DNA of 64,000 bases from positions 1-64,000 of the forward strand of contig NZ_BONQ01000091.1 of NCBI RefSeq assembly GCF_016862795.1, given 5' to 3'. Source of the stretch: Dactylosporangium siamense. GTDB taxonomy: Bacteria; Actinomycetota; Actinomycetes; Mycobacteriales; Micromonosporaceae. A program made the position numbers and the translations under genes. Shown piece after piece: positions 60,373 to 64,000 of this stretch. The number at the start of each line of letters is the position of its first letter. The stretch's first letter is position 1. Under the pieces are notes generated by a model. It was not told the origin of the DNA. It saw only the letters and a program-made list of their open reading frames with translations, and did not search any database.

Positions 60373-60386
60373 ATTGAACGTTCAAT
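60373..60386. promoter_or_regulatory. ATTGAACGTTCAAT operator (site 4)
   Basis: A perfect 14-bp palindrome 13 bp before the dehydrogenase start. Its core TGAACGTTCA matches sites 1 and 2, and its right flank continues into the 13-base CGTTCAATCGGGA shared with 57660-57672. A likely LacI operator. Confidence 0.8.
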
Positions 60387-60399
60387 CGGGAGCTGCCGC

Positions 60400-61398
60400 A
60401 TGACCACCGCCATCGCCTTCACCGGTGTCGACCGGGTGGAGGTCCGCCAGGAGACCGACGTTCCACCCGGCCCCGGCGAGTTCACCGTGGCGAGCACCGT
60501 CTCGCTCATCAGTTCCGGCACCGAGGGGATCTGCCTCGGGCGCCGCTTCGAGGCGGGCACGCACTGGGACGAGTGGGTGCGCTACCCGTTCGCCCCGGGC
60601 TACAGCCTCGTCGGCGTGGTGGCGGAGCTGGGACCGGGGACGACCCGGGTGTCGCTCGGTGACCGGGTCGCCGTCCGCAAACCGCACCGGGGCCGGGTCG
60701 TCGTGACCGCCGACGACGACGTCTACCCCATCCCCGACGAGGTCGACGATCTGGCCGCCAGCTGGTTCCACCTGGCGACGATCGCCCAGGTCGGGGTGCG
60801 GCGGGCCGCCCACCGGCTGGGCGACCGGGTCGCCGTGGTGGGGCTCGGCCCGGTCGGTCAGCTCGTCGTGCGCTATGTGCGGGCGGCCGGCGCCGCCGAG
60901 GTGATCGCCGTCGACCCGATCGTCCACCGGGTCGAGCTGGCGCGGGCGGGCGGCGCCACGGTGGGTCTCGCCATGGGCGTCACGGAGGCCGTCGAGGCGA
61001 TCCGCGAGCACTGCGGCGGCGTCGACGTCCTCTACGACGTCACCGGGGCGGCCCCGGTGCTGGGTCAGGCACTCGGCGCCCTGGACCGCTTCGGCCGCCT
61101 CGTCCTGCTCGGCGACACCGGCAGCCCGTCGGCGCAGCACCTCAGCAAACACGTCATCGTCGAAGGTCTGACCATCGTCGGCGCCCACGACATGCACGGC
61201 GAGCACCCCGCGTCGGCGCACGCGCCGTGGAACAACCCGCGGATGGGCGAGCTCTTCTTCCGGTACCTGGCCCGCGGCGACCTGCGGGTCGCGGAACTGG
61301 TCAGCCACCGCTTCCCGGCGCACCGCGCCGGCGAGGCGTACGAGCTGGTCAGCCGCCGCGACCCAGCGGCCATGGGCATCGCCTTCGACTGGTCCTGA
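60400..61398 (+). CDS. medium-chain alcohol dehydrogenase-like protein lacking catalytic zinc ligands
   Basis: MDR-family oxidoreductase of 332 residues. The nucleotide-binding motif VAVVGLGPVGQLVVRY (about 146-161) and acidic IAVDPIVHR (about 168-176) imply NAD(H) use. The catalytic-zinc region reads SLISSGTEGICL (about 41-52) and FAPGYSLVG (about 66-74) in place of the CxxD and GHE elements, so it belongs to the zinc-independent BchC-like subset seen in sugar clusters. Probably oxidises a sugar hydroxyl. ATG 60400 lies 13 bp from the palindromic operator. Confidence 0.87.
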   Translation: MTTAIAFTGVDRVEVRQETDVPPGPGEFTVASTVSLISSGTEGICLGRRFEAGTHWDEWVRYPFAPGYSLVGVVAELGPGTTRVSLGDRVAVRKPHRGRVVVTADDDVYPIPDEVDDLAASWFHLATIAQVGVRRAAHRLGDRVAVVGLGPVGQLVVRYVRAAGAAEVIAVDPIVHRVELARAGGATVGLAMGVTEAVEAIREHCGGVDVLYDVTGAAPVLGQALGALDRFGRLVLLGDTGSPSAQHLSKHVIVEGLTIVGAHDMHGEHPASAHAPWNNPRMGELFFRYLARGDLRVAELVSHRFPAHRAGEAYELVSRRDPAAMGIAFDWS

Positions 61399-61406
61399 TC
61401 GGCGTC

Positions 61407-61503
61407 TTAGTCCGCGGCGCCGAGCACCCGGACCCCGCCGGGCGGCAGCGTCACCGCGGTGCCGGCGTCGCCGCCGATGATCAGGTCCGGCCGCGACGCC
61501 GGG
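61407..61503 (-). pseudogene. 3' remnant of a glycoside hydrolase gene
   Basis: A minus-strand frame ends at TAA 61409-61407. Its last 31 codons read SRPDLIIGGDAGTAVTLPPG followed by GVRVLGAAD. This pattern (TLPPGGVRVL near the end) is typical of C-terminal beta-sandwich domains of GH42 beta-galactosidases and similar enzymes. Upstream of about 61500 the sequence loses this character, so the rest of the gene is missing. It was probably part of the 55-61 kb sugar cluster before a deletion or insertion. Confidence 0.55.
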
Positions 61504-61836
61504 CTAGGAAATCCAGAAACTGGCCTCTGAACTGCAAGAACGGTGGTGCCCTCGGCCAGAGACCAACCTGCACGGCTCGACCTTGCCGTTGCCTACGTCG
61601 AGCTGGACCGATGCGCGTGTTGACCTCGTGTTTGAGCTGCCGAGAAGATTGCAGGTTGGTGGTTCCGAGCTGGCCTCGTGTGCACGGCCGACCCGTGGCC
61701 GGCAGGTCGCGGCGGATCGGGGACAGGTGGCGGCCAGATCGGCGATTATGGATGGGTCAGGTGTTTCGGCTGGGGGTGGGGGTAGGGCTCCGGCAAAGTC
61801 GTGCGGGTGATGCCGAGTCGGTTAGGGCGTTGTGAG
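61504..61836. other. non-coding breakpoint region with an IS end-like sequence
   Basis: No convincing ORF. The first part (GAAATCCAGAAACTGGCCTC onwards) looks unlike the flanks and may be an interspersed repeat. At 61784-61804 AGGGCTCCGGCAAAGTCGTG closely resembles the terminal repeat of the ISAs1-type element at 62430 and lies in the same orientation. It is probably a relic of another insertion. Confidence 0.5.
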
Positions 61837-62406
61837 TCAGCGGAGGTCGGCTGCGGGTGCGGGCGGGCGGGCCTCTGGGACGCCTCGGGCGCGTAGTGCG
61901 GCCGTCACCTCGGCTGGGCCGCCCGGGAAGAGTCCGACCTGCACGAAGTAGCTCCGCCGGCCGTCGCGTGTGCGCGTCCGGGGTAGCTGGCCGTCCGCGT
62001 CCTGCAACGCCGCTATCGCCGTCGATTGCGGGACAACGTCAAGGCCGGCAAGGACCGACCGACTACGGAGTGTCGCCGACTCCACGGCCGACCACGGAAT
62101 CAGGACCGCCCGAGCGTGGGGCGTACCGATCTCCACGCCGGCCGCGGAGAGCCGGACCCAGGGCGGGCTGCGGATCAGCAGCGCGAGCGACACGCTGACG
62201 ATGGTGACCAACGGCATGAAGACAGGCAGAAGGGTGATGAGGTCGACCGTGCGATCGACCGGCCGGCCGAGCAGCGCCGCCAGCCCCACGTAGACCCCGG
62301 CGGCGGAAAGCCCGACCAGAACGGCGACGCCGGCAGAAAACGCGAGGATCCGGCCCGTGGAGCTACGAAACAAGACAGCGTCAGGCGCTGGCGGCGGTGG
62401 GATCAC
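61837..62406 (-). CDS. small membrane protein with PH-like domain (hypothetical)
   Basis: Not assigned to a named family. From GTG 62406 it encodes 189 residues with two transmembrane helices (about 18-45 and 55-82) and a soluble C-terminal part: PPWVRLSAAGVEIGTPHARA, then VLIPWSAVESATL, a pattern common to bacterial PH-like (bPH/DUF) membrane proteins. The track frame extends upstream into the insertion element, so this start is preferred. It is bounded by an IS repeat on each side. Confidence 0.6.
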   Translation of the reverse strand: MIPPPPAPDAVLFRSSTGRILAFSAGVAVLVGLSAAGVYVGLAALLGRPVDRTVDLITLLPVFMPLVTIVSVSLALLIRSPPWVRLSAAGVEIGTPHARAVLIPWSAVESATLRSRSVLAGLDVVPQSTAIAALQDADGQLPRTRTRDGRRSYFVQVGLFPGGPAEVTAALRARGVPEARPPAPAADLR

Positions 62407-62429
62407 CGCCTCATTGTGAGGGGAAGGAT

Positions 62430-63766
62430 CCCAGGTCTTGGCAAAGTCGTAACTGCTGTCCGGCTTGAGATGATTGGCGAAGACACGCCCCTGCGGGCGG
62501 CAGCAGGGCGGGCATGACCGGTTCAACAGATCATCGAGGTTCCTACGCCTGGTGATCGTTTCCGAAGTGAGTCATGCCCGCGTCCCCGTCATCGCTGATC
62601 GCCTCGTTGTCTGCCGCACCGGCCGGATTGAGCCCACCGGCCGTGAGCACGGGTCTTCCCGCAGCCCTCGCCGCGGTGCCGGATCCACGTGCCCGCCGCG
62701 GTATCCGCCACCAGCTGACGGTCGTGGTCACTGCCGCGATCTGCGCGGTCGTGGCCGGCCACCGTTCCTACACCGCGATCGGCGAGTGGGTCGCGGACCT
62801 GCCAGAGGATACCGCGACACTGCTGGGCATCGACACCGGTCGCAGACCGTCGGAAGCGATGATCCGCAGACTGCTGCAGGCGATCGACCCCGACCTGCTC
62901 GCCACGGCGATCGGCGCCTGGCTCGCCGCCCACCTTCCCGCACCGGAACCCGGATCACGGCGGGCGATCGCCGTGGACGGCAAGACATTGCGAGGTTCCG
63001 GACCCGCGACCAGGCCACGCAGCACGTCCTGGCCGCCGCAGACCAGGACAGCGGCGTCGTCCTCGCGAGCACCGGCGTGGACACCAAGACCAACGAGATC
63101 ACCCGCTTCGGCATCCTGCTCGACCAGATCAGCGACCTGACCGGCGTCGTGGTGACCGCTGACGCGTTGCACTGCCAGCGCGAGCACGTCACCTACCTCG
63201 CCGGCCGCGGCGCGCACTGGATCCTGACCGCGAAGGGCAACCAGCCCGCTCTCCACCAGCAACTCACCAACCTGCCGTGGCATCAGGCCCCTGTCGCCGA
63301 CCGCGACACCGCACGCGGTCACGGCCGCCGCGAGATCCGCACCCTGAAGACCCTTTCGGTGTCCATCGGGATCGCTTTCACCGGCGCGGCCCAGGCGATA
63401 CAGATCCGCCGTCGTCGGCGACGCCTCAATCAGCCCCGCCGGTTCACCACCGAGACGCTCTACGCCGTCACCGATCTTCTTGCCCACCAAGCGAAACCGT
63501 GGCAACTCGCCGACTACACCCGCAGGCACTGGTCGATCGAGAACCAGACCCACTGGGTCCGCGACGTCACCTACGACGAAGACCGCTCCCAGATCCGCAC
63601 CGGCACCGGCCCCCAGGTCATGGCCATCCTCCGCAACGCCGCCATCGGCGCCCTCCGCTTGACCGGCGCCACCAACATCGCCGCCGCCAACCGCCACCAT
63701 GCCCGCAACCCCAACCGATCACTGGCAATACTCGGGATCACCTAAGCACTTTGCCGGGGCCCTGGG
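62430..63766 (+). mobile_element. ISAs1-type insertion sequence
   Basis: Left end CCCAGGTCTTGGCAAAGTCG (from 62430) matches the complement of the right end, CCCAGGGCCCCGGCAAAGTG (reading back from 63765), allowing one gap and a few changes. The enclosed 1.34 kb contains one frameshifted transposase, the normal size and layout for the family. The flanking target duplication was not identified. A third end-like copy lies at 61784. Confidence 0.75.
62574..63745 (+). pseudogene. ISAs1-family transposase, frameshifted
   Basis: ATG 62574 opens a frame with the family N-terminus (LAAVPDPRARRGIRHQLTV, SYTAIGEWV, and IAVDGKTLRGS with the first catalytic Asp). Around 62997-63000 a single C appears lost from TCCCGG, and the reading shifts to the +2 frame, which continues with TRDQATQHVLAAADQ, then GVVVTADALHCQ (second Asp) and HWSIENQTHWVRDVTYDED (Glu). 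All catalytic residues are present, so one base would restore an ORF of about 390 residues. Whether this is inactivation or a sequencing error in a C-run cannot be decided here. Confidence 0.82.
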
Positions 63767-64000
63767 GTGGGGGTTGGGTGTTGTCCGCTGGCTCGCCATT
63801 CGAGGGCTTCGGGTTGATCGCGGTATTCGATGAGGTGTTGGCCGGCGATGCGGGCCAGCGTCTGTCGGACTTCGGCGGGTGTGGCGTAGAAGAACTCGCG
63901 GTGGGTGTTGACGCGGTTGACACGTTGGGTGGTGAACTCGGTGTGGAGCCGGTTCTCCAGGCCGACGGCGTCATGGCTGAAGATCAGGGCATGGACGTCG
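63742..64000 (-). CDS. 3' end of a T5orf172/GIY-YIG-type protein (partial)
   Basis: An open minus-strand frame enters from the window edge and ends at TAG 63744-63742. Its residues include DVHALIFSHDAVGLENRLHT followed by EFTTQRVNRVNTHREFFYATPAEV, matching the C-terminal half of DUF4041/T5orf172 (Mug113) proteins, which often carry a GIY-YIG-nuclease-like domain. The last ten or so codons (TPGPRQSA) come from the terminal repeat of the ISAs1-type element, so the original C-terminus has been replaced. The start lies outside the window. Confidence 0.75.
   Translation of the reverse strand, partial: DVHALIFSHDAVGLENRLHTEFTTQRVNRVNTHREFFYATPAEVRQTLARIAGQHLIEYRDQPEALEWRASGQHPTPTPGPRQSA

Overview
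The window is uniformly high-GC (roughly 70% or more by eye) with many GTG and TTG starts and dense four-base stop/start overlaps. Gene families point to an actinomycete: DUF574 methyltransferase, a Streptomyces-type gas-vesicle operon, many LacI, ROK and FadR regulators, and large sugar-catabolic clusters. The style fits a filamentous soil lineage such as Micromonosporaceae; that placement is inference.

0-18 kb is mixed. It opens at a two-component response regulator, followed by a short-chain epimerase, zwf (glucose-6-phosphate dehydrogenase) and a complete three-subunit molybdenum hydroxylase (L-M-S, each junction overlapping). Next come a truncated TolB-like remnant, a DUF574 methyltransferase, small orphans, an ankyrin protein, a GAF protein with a degenerate phosphotransferase-like C-terminus, a large LuxR/MalT-type ATPase regulator, a fluoride-channel pair (crcB x2) ending in a broken TauE/SafE gene, and an M48-like membrane protein whose HExxH reads HQxxH.

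18-24.7 kb is an arabinose-polymer module: GH43 lipoprotein, two permeases, a binding lipoprotein and a GH51 arabinofuranosidase, divergent from a LacI regulator with a doubled operator between them. 24.7-39.3 kb is a second, larger catabolic region of unknown substrate in two regulons. A FadR-type regulator with a C45 acylase is divergent from an esterase and amidohydrolase; a transposase now separates these from an ABC sugar-type transporter that carries the same CTGTC-N-GACAG operator core. A HutC-type GntR regulator then faces a double cupin, ROK kinase, two DJ-1/PfpI proteins, a phosphotriesterase-fold hydrolase and an SDR, with two near-identical ACTGGTC/GACCAGT operators.

39.3-44.6 kb is a gas-vesicle operon on the minus strand (two acidic accessory proteins, then A, F, G, O, J, L, S, K). 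A strong hairpin lies upstream. 45-61.4 kb is again carbohydrate catabolism: two Gfo/Idh dehydrogenases, an isomerase and a GH63-like glycosidase with a ROK repressor; an alpha/beta hydrolase, an epimerase and GH1 beta-glucosidase with a LacI repressor and a 25-bp perfect palindrome; then three related LacI regulators around a DUF4038 glycosidase-like protein and a zinc-less alcohol dehydrogenase, linked by TGAAC-N-TTCA sites.

61.4-64 kb is a decayed junction: the 3' tail of a probable glycoside hydrolase, a small membrane protein, a frameshifted ISAs1-type element with recognisable inverted repeats, and the 3' end of a T5orf172/GIY-YIG-type gene running into that element.
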